64,000 nt of DNA, taken from assembly GCA_002286715.1 (NCBI GenBank), contig NSJX01000012.1:519916-583915 (forward strand), read 5' to 3'. This document shows, in pieces, positions 38,264 through 49,505 of this stretch. How positions within the stretch are numbered: the first letter of the stretch is position 1; each line of letters opens with the position of its first letter. The notes beneath the pieces were generated by a model, which saw only the letters and a program-made list of their open reading frames with translations, did no database searches and was not told where the DNA came from. Origin of the DNA: Dentipellis sp. KUC8613 (taxonomy: Eukaryota > Basidiomycota > Agaricomycetes > Russulales > Hericiaceae). A program made the position numbers and the translations under genes.

Positions 38264-38581
38264 TTAATTCCGACCACGGTCACTTGAGAGACCTGTAGCG
38301 AGCACGTCAGGTAGAAAGGGCTCATACGGGTCATCCGCGATGGCCTCGTGTCGGATGGCTGCCACGATGAGAGGGATGCCGTGAAAAAGCTCTAGCATCT
38401 GAGTGGGCTCGGCGCGTAAGGCAGCGGGCTGCGATTGGAAGGATGATGGACTTACGTAGAGAACAATCCGAGTGCCAGTCGGGTAGTGACGAGCGTGTAT
38501 TCCGGCCCCCTTGAGCGCGCATGAGGTCTGAAAAGTGGTCGCGAAATCATCCCTGACCTTTCTCTTTTGGATTGCGGGCAT
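38264..38581 (-). CDS. Possible small protein, two exons
   Basis: Exons 38581-38456 and 38398-38264 join across a GTAAGT...CTCAG intron, in frame, to 86 residues starting MPAIQKRKVRDDFATT. The second half reads LELFHGIPLIVAAIRHEAIA and ends FLPDVLATGLSSDRGRN. The amino acid composition is protein-like and the splice sites are good, but I recognise no family and upstream exons may exist (the frame is open past the ATG). It may be a real small gene, a gene remnant or chance. Confidence 0.33.
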   Translation of the reverse strand: MPAIQKRKVRDDFATTFQTSCALKGAGIHARHYPTGTRIVLYVSPSSFQSQPAALRAEPTQMLELFHGIPLIVAAIRHEAIADDPYEPFLPDVLATGLSSDRGRN

Positions 38582-39222
38582 GATCACGCAACAGGAACCA
38601 ACATACACTCAGAGGCATGTGTACCTCGAAAAACAGAGTCTGTGGGCCCCTTCGAGGATAGCTACCTGATTGTGATGGTGCCGTGAGTCGTTTATGGAGA
38701 TGAGGAACAAACCAGCTGGAGCCTGGAGGCCGTCATGCGCAAGGTCAAGTTCGCAGCATTCTCGGTGCCATCCGGCACCGCGGTCGAAGAGGTCCGGTCG
38801 CCCCGCCCGCCGAGTTGGAGCCCGGAGCGGCAGAACTAGGCACAGGAACCACAAGACCTGAAGGACGTCGATATCTCAGGCCACATGGAACGTCGAAACC
38901 ACGTCCACACGTTATCCAAAGCTGCAGAGAAGCTCAGAAGGACCGGGTCGAAAGCAAGAAGTCGGAAGGCGAGCGACGGGGCAGGACGGGAGGCATACAC
39001 GATGCAGGATTATTTTTATCAGATAAGAGGGGCAGAATAATTTGTGGATGATAAACCCAAGAAGGTAATTGGACAATAATGACGCGCCGGGCAGGCGGCT
39101 CCGGGAAATCATCAGTATTATGGAGACGCGGCTCGTGAGGTCGTTCCTCACCGTCAACCACGTCGTCCACCTCCCTCTCCTCACCGTGCACCGCGACAAG
39201 CTTGTCGCGCGGGGCGTGAAGC
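38582..39222. other. Intergenic, no gene supported
   Basis: About 640 bases upstream of the CreB-like gene. A minus-strand frame near 38609-38854 starts with a hydrophobic stretch but does not join to the small gene at 38264-38581 in a convincing way. Confidence 0.4.
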
Positions 39223-42200
39223 ATGGCTATGTCCAAGGCTGCAAAATGGATCCCTTTTGCTGTTTCGCCGTCCCAGCAGCCCCAGGTCGTCGCTCCCAGT
39301 AGCAACCAGGGCCTTGTTTCGTTAGATGCATTGCCGGAAGGAAAGCAGTTTGGCCTCGAGAACGTACGCTATGCTTCTTCTGCACATTTAGCTTCTAGCT
39401 AACCCCCAGGGCATGTCTGGTAGTTTGGGAGTACATGGTACGCATCTCCGAGGAGCCCCGATTGCGCCTTCTGACCGTGCTGCAGCTACGCCAACTCGGT
39501 TCTCCAAGCCCTGTACTTCTGCACCCCGTTTCGCGATCTCGTCGTCCAGTCCACTGATATCTCTGTTCCGCCCCCTCCGAAAACGTTTCCTCGAACGTTG
39601 ACCGCACCATCGTCGCCTCAAACCGCAACGACACGCCGGAAGCCAGAGCGAACCAAACACATATCGGATGCGGGACCCGTGCCTCCCTCGCTTGCATTTA
39701 CCATCCCAAGCTCTCCTCCCACTCTTTTCTCCGCCCTACGTTCCCTCTACGTTTTTATATCCAATAATCCCCAGGAAAAAGGGACCGTAGCGCCGCGCGC
39801 GTTCGTGGACAAGCTACGAGAGCTCAATGAGCTCTTTCGGAGCAATATGCATCAGGATGCGCACGAGTTCCTCAATTATCTGCTGAACCGGATTGTGGAG
39901 GAAATTCAGAAGGACCGGAATCATAAGGATCCCGACTTCAACGCTTCAGGCGAGGACTGTGAGTTCAACCTTTGACTAATGCGGTGACAGGCTGCCGTAT
40001 TGCAGCTCGCTTGCTAAATGTGCTATCAGTGTCCACATCTGTAGCTACCCTGTCCTCTGCTGCTCCTACGTCAACACCCTCGGCTTCAGGTTCGTCACCA
40101 GCGGATAGCACTTTTGTGCATCGGCTATTCGAGGGTGTTCTCACGTCAGAAACGAGGTGCCTAACCTGTGAGACTGTGAGTCTAATTGCTCTTAAGCGTA
40201 CCCTTCATTTCCTTTGGTGCTGGACACTTCCGTATCCCCCGCTATAAAAGGAAACAGCCACCATGTGTGTTGAGATCAATGCTAATACCGTTGTTTCTCC
40301 ATGGGCGTTTCTGTCCTTGCTTATCACAGGTATCATCTCGCGATGAATCCTTTCTTGACCTCTCCATCGACATTGAACAGAACTCGAGTGTAACAGCTTG
40401 CTTGCGGCAATTCAGTGCTAGCGAGATGTTATGTCAGAAGAACAAGTTCTTTTGTGATAGCTGCTGCGGACTCCAGGAGGCTGAGAAACGGTACGTACTC
40501 ATGAGGACACCTGTCACGTATGTCCATTGACGTTTCGGCGGCCGTTCCTAGGATGAAAATTAAGAAACTTCCTAATATTCTTGCTCTACACTTGAAGAGG
40601 TTCAAATATCAAGAAGACGTCCAGAAGTACATTAAACTCGCGTATCGCGTAGCATTTCCGCTCGAACTGCGATTATTCAACACCGTTGACGATGCGGAAA
40701 ACCCGGACCGGCTGTACGAACTGTTTGCGATCGTCGTACACATAGGAAGGTGCGTATATATGTCTTTAATTCCCTTGCTGGTCGATTGACGATATGTTGA
40801 AGTGGGCCGCATCATGGACACTACATCACCATTGTCAAAGGTCCTTTGTCATGGTTAATCTTCGATGACGACAAAATTGACCCAATCAAGGAGTCCGAAA
40901 TCCCTAAATATTTCGGCGACAATGCGTGCGGCTCTGCTTATGTCTTGTATTATCAAGCTGTCGACATCGATCTGCCGTCTCTTGGGATCAAGACTGAGGC
41001 TCTTGTTGCCGCTACTGCTGCTGCCGCCTCGAACCATCTCAATGGCATCCACCTGCATCGCGATGCTGATGGAGGTCTCAACGACAGCGTCGAGGCTATC
41101 CCAGCACTTCCACCAGGCCTTGGTAGCGATGGCGTGACAGTAGACACCAACTCTGACACGAGTCGCAGCTCTCCCTTAGTCAACACCTCCAACCCTACCT
41201 CCGGTATCCCGCCAAAGATCTCTCTCCCGGCGTTACGTGTCGAGACTTCATCAGCATCGTCGGATAGGCCAGCGTCCCCGGCAGGTTCTACCGACCATCT
41301 CAACGATAAGGTCCCACGCCCATCGCCGAGCCTTGCTGAGGGGTTACGTACTTCTACTGATGACAGAAGAGGTGCGAATGGGAGTGCGAGGAATTCATCG
41401 AAGGAGAGGTCGCCCCGCCGGCCATCCACCGCACCCAGTCCTCAGTCGCCGCTTGACAAGAAGAAAAGCAAAGACAAGGCTGAGGTGCCTCCGGTTCCTG
41501 CCGTTCCCCATGTCTACATCAACGGCAAGGAGAAAGACAAGGAGCCAGAGCGGAAACCTAGTCTATGGTTCAAACGACGTAGTCTGCGTCCCGACAAGAA
41601 GGACAAAGACAAGCTCAAAGACACCATCCCCGCTTCTCCCACTGGCCCCGCCTTCTCGCCTCTCATATCACCCACCGTTTCACAGTCGACTACAATGTCG
41701 GTGGCGCCCTCTGGCAGGACAACAGCAAGTCGAGCAGGGCAGCAATCATCGTCATACCCTGTTTCCTCGAATACTGCGTCTGCCTCTGGCGCACCTTCTA
41801 ATTCCTCATTACCACTCGTGCCGCAGTCGCTGGTCGTCGTACCTTCCCTTGCCGGTTCACTCGAGTCTCCCGCGGCGACGTCCACGAAGGGAACGGATTC
41901 AGTGTCGGCCACTTCATCCATCGCCTCGTCAAACTCTAATGCCGTCCCATCCCCACCACCTTCATCGTTCCCTCATCATTCAATACCACCGCACAATGAC
42001 CACCATCCGCCTGTGCCCGCCGTCTCATCGCCCCTCGCATCACCCCCAGCATCACCACGCGCACCTCCAGAACACAAGAAGTCGCATAACTTTCTTAGCT
42101 CACGACGAAAACATTTCTCGGCGTCAGCCGTTCGTCCATCTACCGCCGGCGCAACTCCAAGCAAACACTTGTCGAAGCTATCGGAGCTGCCGCCCGTTCC

Positions 42201-42621
42201 CACCCCCACCCTTTCCCATACACCCGCCTCTCCTGTCACGAGTGACCTCAGCGATGGTCCTGCGACGGATAGCGAAGCGCTGCGCGCGCAGTCCTCGTTG
42301 CGCCGAAGTGGAAGCGAACGTTGGCGACGGCCACATTCTGTGCACGGACACAACCTCGGCCTGGGCGGCCTGTCAGGGAAGTCGAGTCCAATGCCGGACA
42401 ACGTCAAGGAGAGCGAGAAGAGCGATGGAGGCGCGCTACCTGTGCACACGAAGGAAGGAGGCGGCGGCCTGCGCAAGGCAGCGAGGAAGCTGAGCTTCAC
42501 GGCGCCGATGTTTGGCCTCGGCCGGAAGGACCGGGCGGAGCGCGAGGAGAAGAAGAAGGCGTCCCGGGCACCTCCAGCAGCGTTTGCTGGTGCCGCCACG
42601 ATGTCGATGGCGACGCGATAA
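39223..42621 (+). CDS. creB: CreB/UBP9/USP12-type deubiquitinase
   Basis: A ubiquitin-specific protease of the USP12/46 class; Aspergillus CreB of this class acts in carbon catabolite control, with a WD40 partner. Seven exons: 39223-39363, 39424-39437, 39486-39958, 40006-40175, 40330-40490, 40552-40749, 40803-42621; 991 residues. Cys box: [17 protein letters not shown] with catalytic Cys52, whose codon is split TG/C by an intron. Then [13 protein letters not shown], the zinc-ribbon cysteines CLTC and [17 protein letters not shown] and the His box [13 protein letters not shown] (His392). Residues from about 460 on form a long Ser/Pro-rich, Lys-dotted tail with no recognised fold. Exon 2 is 14 nt. 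The usual Asn before the active-site Thr-Cys is Ser here. Confidence 0.9.
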
Positions 42622-43443
42622 GGCGTGCCGTTCGTCCGGCCTGCGCGCTTGGTTACTCTTGCTTTTTCCCCCTCCCGCCTTCCTTCATCTTCCTCATCGT
42701 TTCATCGTGGCTGTTGCGATCGATCCGCGCAGACGCCGCTGCAGGACAGACAGTGGTTTGCCTTGATGGATCCCGCGATCGCATTCGCCTTGCAGTTGCA
42801 CCCGCAGTTCTTGTTGTTATTCGGACATTTGATTCATGTATTCCCAGATACTTTTCCGAGTGAAGTGTCATTGCTTATATCTCTACTCTCTACTCACTTA
42901 CACTCCTTGTCACGACTGTATACTAGAGTCCCTAGTATATTACTGGCACGCATAATGTAATTGCATACAATTATTTCGCATCACTGCATTGCTGCAATCG
43001 TACATTGGTTTTTGCATATATATGATATGGATGTGTGGATTGAGATACCGGGAAGCTGCGACGGTCAGGTTCTTTCGAATGTCAAGCCATTTATGTCGTA
43101 CAGCCCGAAATACAGTTGGTAGGTAATGGTACAAGCCTATAGTAGAGGCGCGGCGACAGAAATAGGAGATGCGACATTTCAAGCATTGAGGAGGACCAAC
43201 CAAAGTCATACGTACTCAGTCCGTTCGGGACACTAAGACATAGAAGAAATAAGACCATGCGACAGAACCCGACGTTCGAACCGCGTGCCATTACTGTTGT
43301 CCACGAGCGCCTAAGCCCGCGGGCGCTTGCGCAGGTCGCCCCGCCCCGTGCGCGCCATTATTCGCTTTACGAGGTCCTCATCCCACCCGACGCACCGTAG
43401 GCCCCAAACTTTCAGACACTGTCGACGTCACGTCAGCAACACC
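42622..43443. other. Convergent 3' ends, no gene supported
   Basis: About 820 bases between the convergent CreB-like gene and the coiled-coil gene. It is A/T-richer near 42900-43050 and presumably holds polyadenylation signals. A GTTCGAA box near 43270 is not part of a tRNA fold. Confidence 0.5.
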
Positions 43444-44825
43444 TTATGCATCCCAGAAAAGCTTCACCTCTTCCCCCACGCCAAGAGCAGCGTGCACTTC
43501 GTGTTTCGAAGCACGAGTCTTTCGCTTCATTAGGGCTTTGACTTCATCGGCAGTCGGCTCCCGACCGCTGTTGAGCAAGCGAAAGACAATCCTGGCACTG
43601 ATCTCGGCACAATCCTCCACCGGGCTCTCCTCGATCTTGCGTACCCACTGGGACCTTGTCTTGATGCGATTGAGAACCCCACAAGCCTCAGTATTCAGGG
43701 CCTGGAGAGCGAGATAAACATGGAACTCACAACGGAGTGCAGCGTACTCCACTGCTCAGCGGACAGAAATGGTGGGTTCACGTCCACGAGCTCATACTCG
43801 CCCATATACAAGCAGCACTTGGACGGACGCCCGGACACAAACAGCGGCAGGGTCTTCGGCCACGTATCGTTCTTCGGGCAGAGCTCAAAATATAGCCCAG
43901 GCTCGCCAGGCTGCAGCGGCGCACACGGGTGCGACGAGAGGCGCACGCGGAAGGGCTGTCTCAGTCTATCGTCGCTACAGTTGCGCCAGAAGAGTGCCGG
44001 GCCGAGGAGACTCGCCATTGTCGGCGCAGAGATTGTGACGCCCTGATTGCGATTGACCTCGAGGGCAGAGAGCGCTTGCTCTGAGCGTCGACCGGCGATT
44101 GAGCGTGGTCCTACGAAGTGGGCTCGCAAGACACGTCGGAAAGCGTCACTATCAGGAGTCAGGTATCATTAGTGGGAGGTCGGCGAGTAGTGACGTCGTC
44201 CACAACTAACATTAATTCTGGCCTGGCTAAATTCTCGCCGTCGATCTCCGACAGTGGGACGGCTGGAGGATCTTCGTCTTCCGAGTCCATAATTTCGATG
44301 ACCTGCTCTGCAATAAGCGGATGCTCAGGACACGGTGGACGCGGTGTTTACCTCGCTATATCTAGCCGCGGCCCGAGCTCTTTGTTTTACTCGAACGGGT
44401 ATGTCATTGAGAATAATCAAGTCGGGATCTGCTTCGGACGGTTTCCTAGCGTGATATGATGTAAGTTAAAAACATCCTTGGAACCGAAATAGCGACGTAC
44501 CTGGTTGTCTGCTGCGCTACGAACTGAGACGGCAGATTTACTTTCCTTCTCTTATTGCCGTTGGCCTTCTCAACAGTGTCCTAAGAAGCGGCAACACTGA
44601 TATAAGAGAACTCCAACATTCAAGTCAGGGACTCACTTTCTCTTTGTTCTGCGTGGATGTGCAGGAAGATCTCGCACCCGTGCTTGACTTACGTTCAGCC
44701 TCTTTGAGCATATGCATAAGCTCTTGTATCTCTTGGTCCTTTGCTTGAATCTCCTCATCTTTCGCCCGGATCTGCTTTGCCCTGCTGTCCAGGATCTTCT
44801 TCAAGCGCGACTCGTAGGAGGTCAT
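43444..44825 (-). CDS. Coiled-coil protein with SIM-like motifs, copy 1
   Basis: Exons 44825-44637, 44580-44501, 44445-44391, 44305-44211, 44148-43731, 43701-43444 give 364 residues. Residues 1-45 are a strong coiled coil (KAKDEEIQAKDQEIQELMHM). A basic NKRRKV patch, then DLIILND and VIEIMDSEDED follow; the last two look like SUMO-interacting motifs. The C-terminal domain reads GLYFELCPKNDTWP, CLYMGEYELVDVNPPFL and, in the last exon, GVLNRIKTRSQW. It parallels the plus-strand gene at 53859-55329 (same order, alignable over the C-terminal domain). It resembles a basidiomycete domain of unknown function (DUF6697-like, from memory). The last intron would be only 29 nt; a frameshift is the alternative. 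Confidence 0.62.
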
Positions 44826-45089
44826 GTAAAGATAGTGACGTTGATCCGTCGGACGACGGTGCGAAGGTGCCTGCAGTGGGTGAGTGAAAGTGGTAGGAAG
44901 CAGAAGCGAAGGAATCGACGAGTGAACTGTAGGAATGAGGAAATGCTCCCTTACGGCGATCTCATCGCGGCATACTTCAGAAAAATTAGATCTTCATCGT
45001 CGGATCTATTGGTACATGTCACGCCGCTCGGCGTTCACTTCTATTACATCTTCTTCGCGTTCACCGTTAGATCGCCGCGCTCCGCTGAT

Positions 45090-46608
45090 CTACTCGGGGT
45101 TAACATCTTCCACGGTATCGTAGAATTCCTTCGCAATGCGCTTCTGCGCGTCGAGGGCAGTCTCGCCCTGCCAATCATACCGCACATGAGTGTCTCTAGC
45201 ACGAAGATACAGCGATAGATTATAGCATTACCTGGGAGCCCGCGATCCCGCGGATGACGAGGTACTTGCGGCCGACGAGGATATCCTCCGTCACGTCGCC
45301 GTCATGCGGTGCGTCCTTAGACCCCGTCACGAAGCCGCCCGCTTCCTGGGCGACCACGATGCCTGCCTATCGATCGACCAACCTCAATTCAGCGCGATCT
45401 CGAACTCGAGCAAATGGGGAACGCGACGTACACAAACGTCCCAGGGCCTATACAATTGAAAACCCCGCGTCCGATCAGCGATGATGCACGCGAACGCACA
45501 TGCCGACGGCCACTCACCAGCATCCAATTTCCCTGCGCAGTTGGAATGCCGTTAATACCCGTCTGAAAACGCCGCGCGGGGAGGGACGCACCAATACATG
45601 TCGAGTCCGCCTTGCGCGACCATGGCGAAGTTGAGAGCGGCGCTCCCGAGCGAGCGCAGTGAGTGCGCCATGCGGCCGCGCTCGATGCCGCTCGCAGGGT
45701 CGCCTGCTAGGCGCGTGAACGAGTCTGCCTTCTTCTGCAATATGTTCGCTTTGCGGTCGGAGCCCCACTCGATGGCTATAATATTCAAGGCACCGCAGAT
45801 TATTAGGAACGTGTTGCGAGTAGAGATGCGGGGATCTGAAAAGCGGAGGCGGGCCAAGGGAAATAGAGCACTGACCCACGAGGGCTTGAGAGAGCGATGG
45901 CAGCGGACGGGCAGGTGCCAGCGGCAGCTTCTCTGGCGCACCGCCGTTCCGCGTAAGGAACGCGCCCTGGTTCTTCACGCCCGTGTAAAGCTGGTCCAGG
46001 AACGGGTTATATATGACGCCGAGCACGGGGCGCTTCTGGTCGATGAGGCCGAGGGAGATGCACGCGAAGGGGAACGCGTGGACGAAGTTCGTCGTCCCGT
46101 CTGTGGATGGTCGGTCAGAGGACAACGCGGCGCGTAAAGCGCAGACGCGTTAGAGGTTCTTGGGAGAGCAGCGAGAGAGTGCGCACCGATGGGGTCGACG
46201 CAGAATGTGGGCTCGTCAGTCAGCGGGGCGCGTGATCCCGCGGCGTAGCTCTCCTCGCCGATGCTGCACAATACAATCATCGCAATCGGTCAGCGCCAAC
46301 GATCTCGTCTCATCAACACATACATGGGGCCTGCATCTAAAACATGGCCGTCGTGATAAATCGCGAATAATCACGTACAAATGGAAATTGGGGTAGTTCT
46401 GCGCGATCTCCCGCTTCACGAGCTCCTCGACCTTGACGTCGTACTCCGTCACGAGGTCCACGGAGTTCTTCTTCTCGTGGATGTCCTCCACGGCTGCCTT
46501 CTGGATCGCGCGCGAGCCCTCGAGCATCAGTGCGCCCGCCGAGCGCGCGAGTGAGACCGTGAAGGCGAGGATGTCGCGCAGGTCGGAGGGCGTCAGTGGA
46601 CCAGACAT
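45090..46608 (-). CDS. Inositol monophosphatase family protein
   Basis: A Mg-dependent phosphatase of the IMPase family, releasing inositol from inositol phosphate. Eight exons: 46608-46379, 46263-46187, 46100-45876, 45775-45592, 45532-45518, 45447-45432, 45366-45232, 45167-45090; 319 residues. Motifs: [14 protein letters not shown], the metal-binding [20 protein letters not shown] (motif 1, split by an intron after the GAT/G boundary), [24 protein letters not shown] (motif 2, spread over exons of 15 and 16 nt) and AQEAGGFV. All metal ligands are present. Fungal qutG and yeast INM1 belong to the same family; this copy is closer to the INM1 type by size. Confidence 0.9.
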
Positions 46609-46794
46609 GATCTTCTGTTGGATGGATCAGTGTCGACTTGTAGGGTCTACGGGGACACTGAACGTACGGGTTTTATGTCGCTGAACTTTTATCAAAGCGA
46701 GGATCAATGTACGATGAAGAGTTTGTAGGCGGGTGGCCCACCCCGACCCAATGAATCCGGACGACGCGGCCCGGGGCACGTTGGTGACGTCACA

Positions 46795-46960
46795 TGCTTC
46801 AGCTGATTGGCTTATAGCTTTGAATGAAGCGCTTCAAGTTCAACGCGGGGGCTTCAAAGCTTTCAAAGCTTCAAAGACATGGCTACGCTTTGGATGGCTT
46901 CGATTGGGTTACGACATATAGACTTCAGGCTTCAAACATAATTTATCTACGCTTTGACTA
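46795..46960. repeat. CTTCAAAG-type low-complexity repeat
   Basis: A cluster of GCTTCAA/GCTTTCAAAG/CGCTTTG(G/A) words in about 165 bases, including three copies of TTCAAAG within 46852-46875. The sequence lies between the IMPase start and the stop of the next minus-strand gene. Confidence 0.6.
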
Positions 46961-47015
46961 CATGTACAAAATTAGATGCTATAGGCTGACAGATGCTATG
47001 ACCGGGAGTCTGACT

Positions 47016-47983
47016 TCAAGGAAGCCCAACAGTACCGCGACGCGTGTTGATAGAGAGCAAGCCCTTCATGATCACGGCGACGCCAGTCGCACCAGCGAAC
47101 CATCCGAGCTCCCTCGCCCACCTGCCGCTCTGTCCGACCGACAGCCCCACCAAGTCGTAGATCAAACATGCGCCGAAGATGGGGTCCGACACCAATCCCT
47201 GCATGTGCCCGAATGTCAGATACCTCGTTGACCGGCCTCACTAGACTACAGGACACTCACCAATGCGATAAACAACCCAGCCGTGAGCGTCTGCACCACA
47301 CCATTCGGGGTGCTATACTTAAGGAACACGGCGCCATTGTCGAGGAAATCGAGCACGCCGATGCCCGCAAACATCTTCGCGACGAGGTGCAGCAGCACGT
47401 TCGCGCGTGTCGCGGTGTGGGGCACGCCCCGCAGGCCCGGGAGCACGGTGATCGCGGCGAGCTGCGCAAAGCTGTTGATCGTGACGAAGACCTGGGACCA
47501 CCCGAAGTCGCCCCTCAGCCAAAACAGCATCCACGCAGCTGTGCGGTGCCGGGATGCGTGTCAGCAATGGGCGAGGGACGTGAGAGCTGCTGTGGAGGCT
47601 GACCGATGCAGAGATTGCCGAGCGCGTAGATGGGCGCGTAGGCGAGCGTCGTCGTGCGCAGCTCGGCGTCCTGCGGGGACACGAGCGTGGGGTCCGCGAA
47701 CTCGCGCATGGCGAAGAGCTCGCGGATCCACATTGCTTGGATCACGACTTGCACGGAGAAGAAGCCGGCGATGAACCATGGGTTCGGCGAGAAGGCGTAA
47801 TGATTCTGCAAACACACAGGTGTCAGGGATGACGAGCGGTTCGAAGGCGCTTGCACGCACCATGTCCGCGACGTCTTTCATGTTCGGCTTGGTCAACATC
47901 CCGTACATCTGTGCGGCGAAGTTGACGACGAAGGAGCCTGTGGCCATGCCGCGGGCCTGGTTCAACGAGACAAAGTTACCCAT
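47016..47983 (-). CDS. Polytopic membrane protein, fungal family of unknown function
   Basis: Four exons (47983-47861, 47805-47604, 47538-47261, 47198-47016) give 261 residues, in frame. About six or seven hydrophobic helices are visible: SFVVNFAAQMYGML, PWFIAGFFSVQVVIQAMWI, YAPIYALGNLCIAAWMLFWL, VFVTINSFAQLAAITVL, LVAKMFAGIGVLDF, TLTAGLFIALVGLVSDPIFG and GATGVAVIMKGLL. There are few charged residues. No transporter signature or catalytic motif is seen. The family may be the fungal DUF1774 type, but I cannot confirm that. The ATG follows a pyrimidine-rich leader and starts the conserved MGNFVSLNQARGMATGSF. Confidence 0.72.
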
Positions 47984-48638
47984 GATTGTAGTGCTGGTGA
48001 AATGGGGGATGATATGGGTTTGCAGAATAGAGGGCGAAAGCGGGGAGAAGGAAGGCATGTCGTGTGCGCTGTCCGCCTTATATCCGACGTATAGGAGTCT
48101 CACCCCGCAGTCGGATGCATAAGATCAAAGGAGAGCTGGCAGGAACTTGATGTCATCGCGGAAGAGGATCGCGGAAGTCTTACCTTCATAGTGTAGTGCT
48201 TATCTCAAGCACAGCAGCTAGAAAGTCAAAGCTCCTCTGCAGACAGATATTGTATCCAGTTCGCGCTCTCGCTGAAATGCTTAGGATTAACGGCAGAACC
48301 CAAATGCTATTGAGCGGAACCGTTACCTCCTTGTTAGAAACGCGACACAATTCTCCAAAGAAGCTGGCTGGGTTGCATCCGGTATTATCACGTGATCGTC
48401 CTGCCCGCAACCTCGAGCACCAAGCTTGCTACCTCGAGTCAGAGCGACATATATTCAAGCAAAAAGTCCGATTAAATCTGAAGATCGAAGAGTAGCATAA
48501 GATCCAAAAGACGTCCCAACCGAAATCGGTAACGAGGTATCCAATCGTCCGCGCACGCGCACACGCACGCACACTGCAGCACTGTGTTTCGTAAACCCGT
48601 CGTTTTGCTATTCCGAGGGAAAGAAGGTCCAGGATCCT
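47984..48638. other. Intergenic, duplicated downstream flank
   Basis: About 650 bases. GTCCGATTAAATCTGA at 48466-48481 recurs at 50296-50311, at nearly the same distance (158 and 153 bases) from the stop codons of the two secreted-protein genes, and so belongs to the duplicated unit. No gene is supported. Confidence 0.5.
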
Positions 48639-49505
48639 TTACAGCGTCACCCAGGCGCCGAGGATGATGCCGCCGACGACTGCGCCGAAGGAGGTCAGGA
48701 GGGGCGTCGCGAGGTGTGTGGAGCGCATCGCGAAGGCGGCGTTGGGCGTGCTATGGCGTAATTATCGGTATAGAGATCTGATGCATCAAAAAGCTGGAAA
48801 TCACGCACTTGCTTGCAGCACCGGCACCAGCACTGGAGGCTGCTCCTGCCGCACTGGAGGCCGCGCCTGCTGCGCTGGAGGCACCGGACACAGCAGACTC
48901 GGCGGCTTGGGTCGCGGCAGTGTAGACTGAGCCGGCGAAGGAGGTGACAATGCCGGCACCACTCTCCGCGAGAGTAATCCCAGCGCCGCCAGCAGAGGTG
49001 ATCTCGGTGAAGGCCTTACCACCGATGGCTACGAGAGAAGCATTCAATACCGAAAATGATGCTGATGCGTGTGGACTCACAGGTAACCGTCGTGATGAAA
49101 CCGGGCACCGCGCTGCCGATGGCAGAGGTAGCATCGTTGATGCCAGAACCGACTAGCAAGCGAACATAAGCGAAGTTACACTGGAGAAACAGCCGCTTGC
49201 ACGCACCGACAGAGGTCGCGACACCAACTCCGGAGCCAATAACCGAAGTGGCGATAGGTGCTTCAGAGCCTATGGCAGAGGTTGCATCGTTGATGCCAGA
49301 GCCAACTACTGAAGTGGCAACACCAATGCCAGAGCCAATAACAGAGATGATACTGTCAACTATTTACACCAAGATTTTCCTATGAGCAAACACCTCGGGA
49401 AAAAGCTAAAAAGAACGTACTTTGGCGTTCCTCGATCTGCGGCGCGGCACAGACAGCTGAGGCAAAGAGAGCAAGGTACACAGCACGCGAAGCCTTGGAG
49501 AACAT
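48639..49505 (-). CDS. Secreted Ser/Ala/Gly-rich protein, tandem copy A
   Basis: Five exons (49505-49421, 49359-49207, 49152-49081, 49028-48809, 48750-48639) give 213 residues. A signal peptide (MFSKASRAVYLALFASAVCA) is followed by PQIEERQ, with a likely cleavage after Ala20-Ala21. The middle is made of repeats of the type (V/A)IGSGIGVATS and GINDATSAIGS, then an Ala/Ser run. The C-terminus is a hydrophobic segment, LLTSFGAVVGGIILGAWVTL, as in a GPI-anchor signal or a single membrane helix. A wall or surface protein is inferred. A TATATT/TATAAG element lies about 110 bases upstream (49613-49618). It is paralogous to the gene at 50464-51144. Family not recognised. Confidence 0.72.

Noticed and set aside
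41237..42493. Second plus-strand frame within the last CreB exon
   Set aside because: An overlapping shadow frame of the low-complexity Ser/Pro tail.
43262..43290. GTTCGAA box resembling a tRNA B box (minus strand)
   Set aside because: No T-stem pairing, A box or acceptor stem could be found around it.
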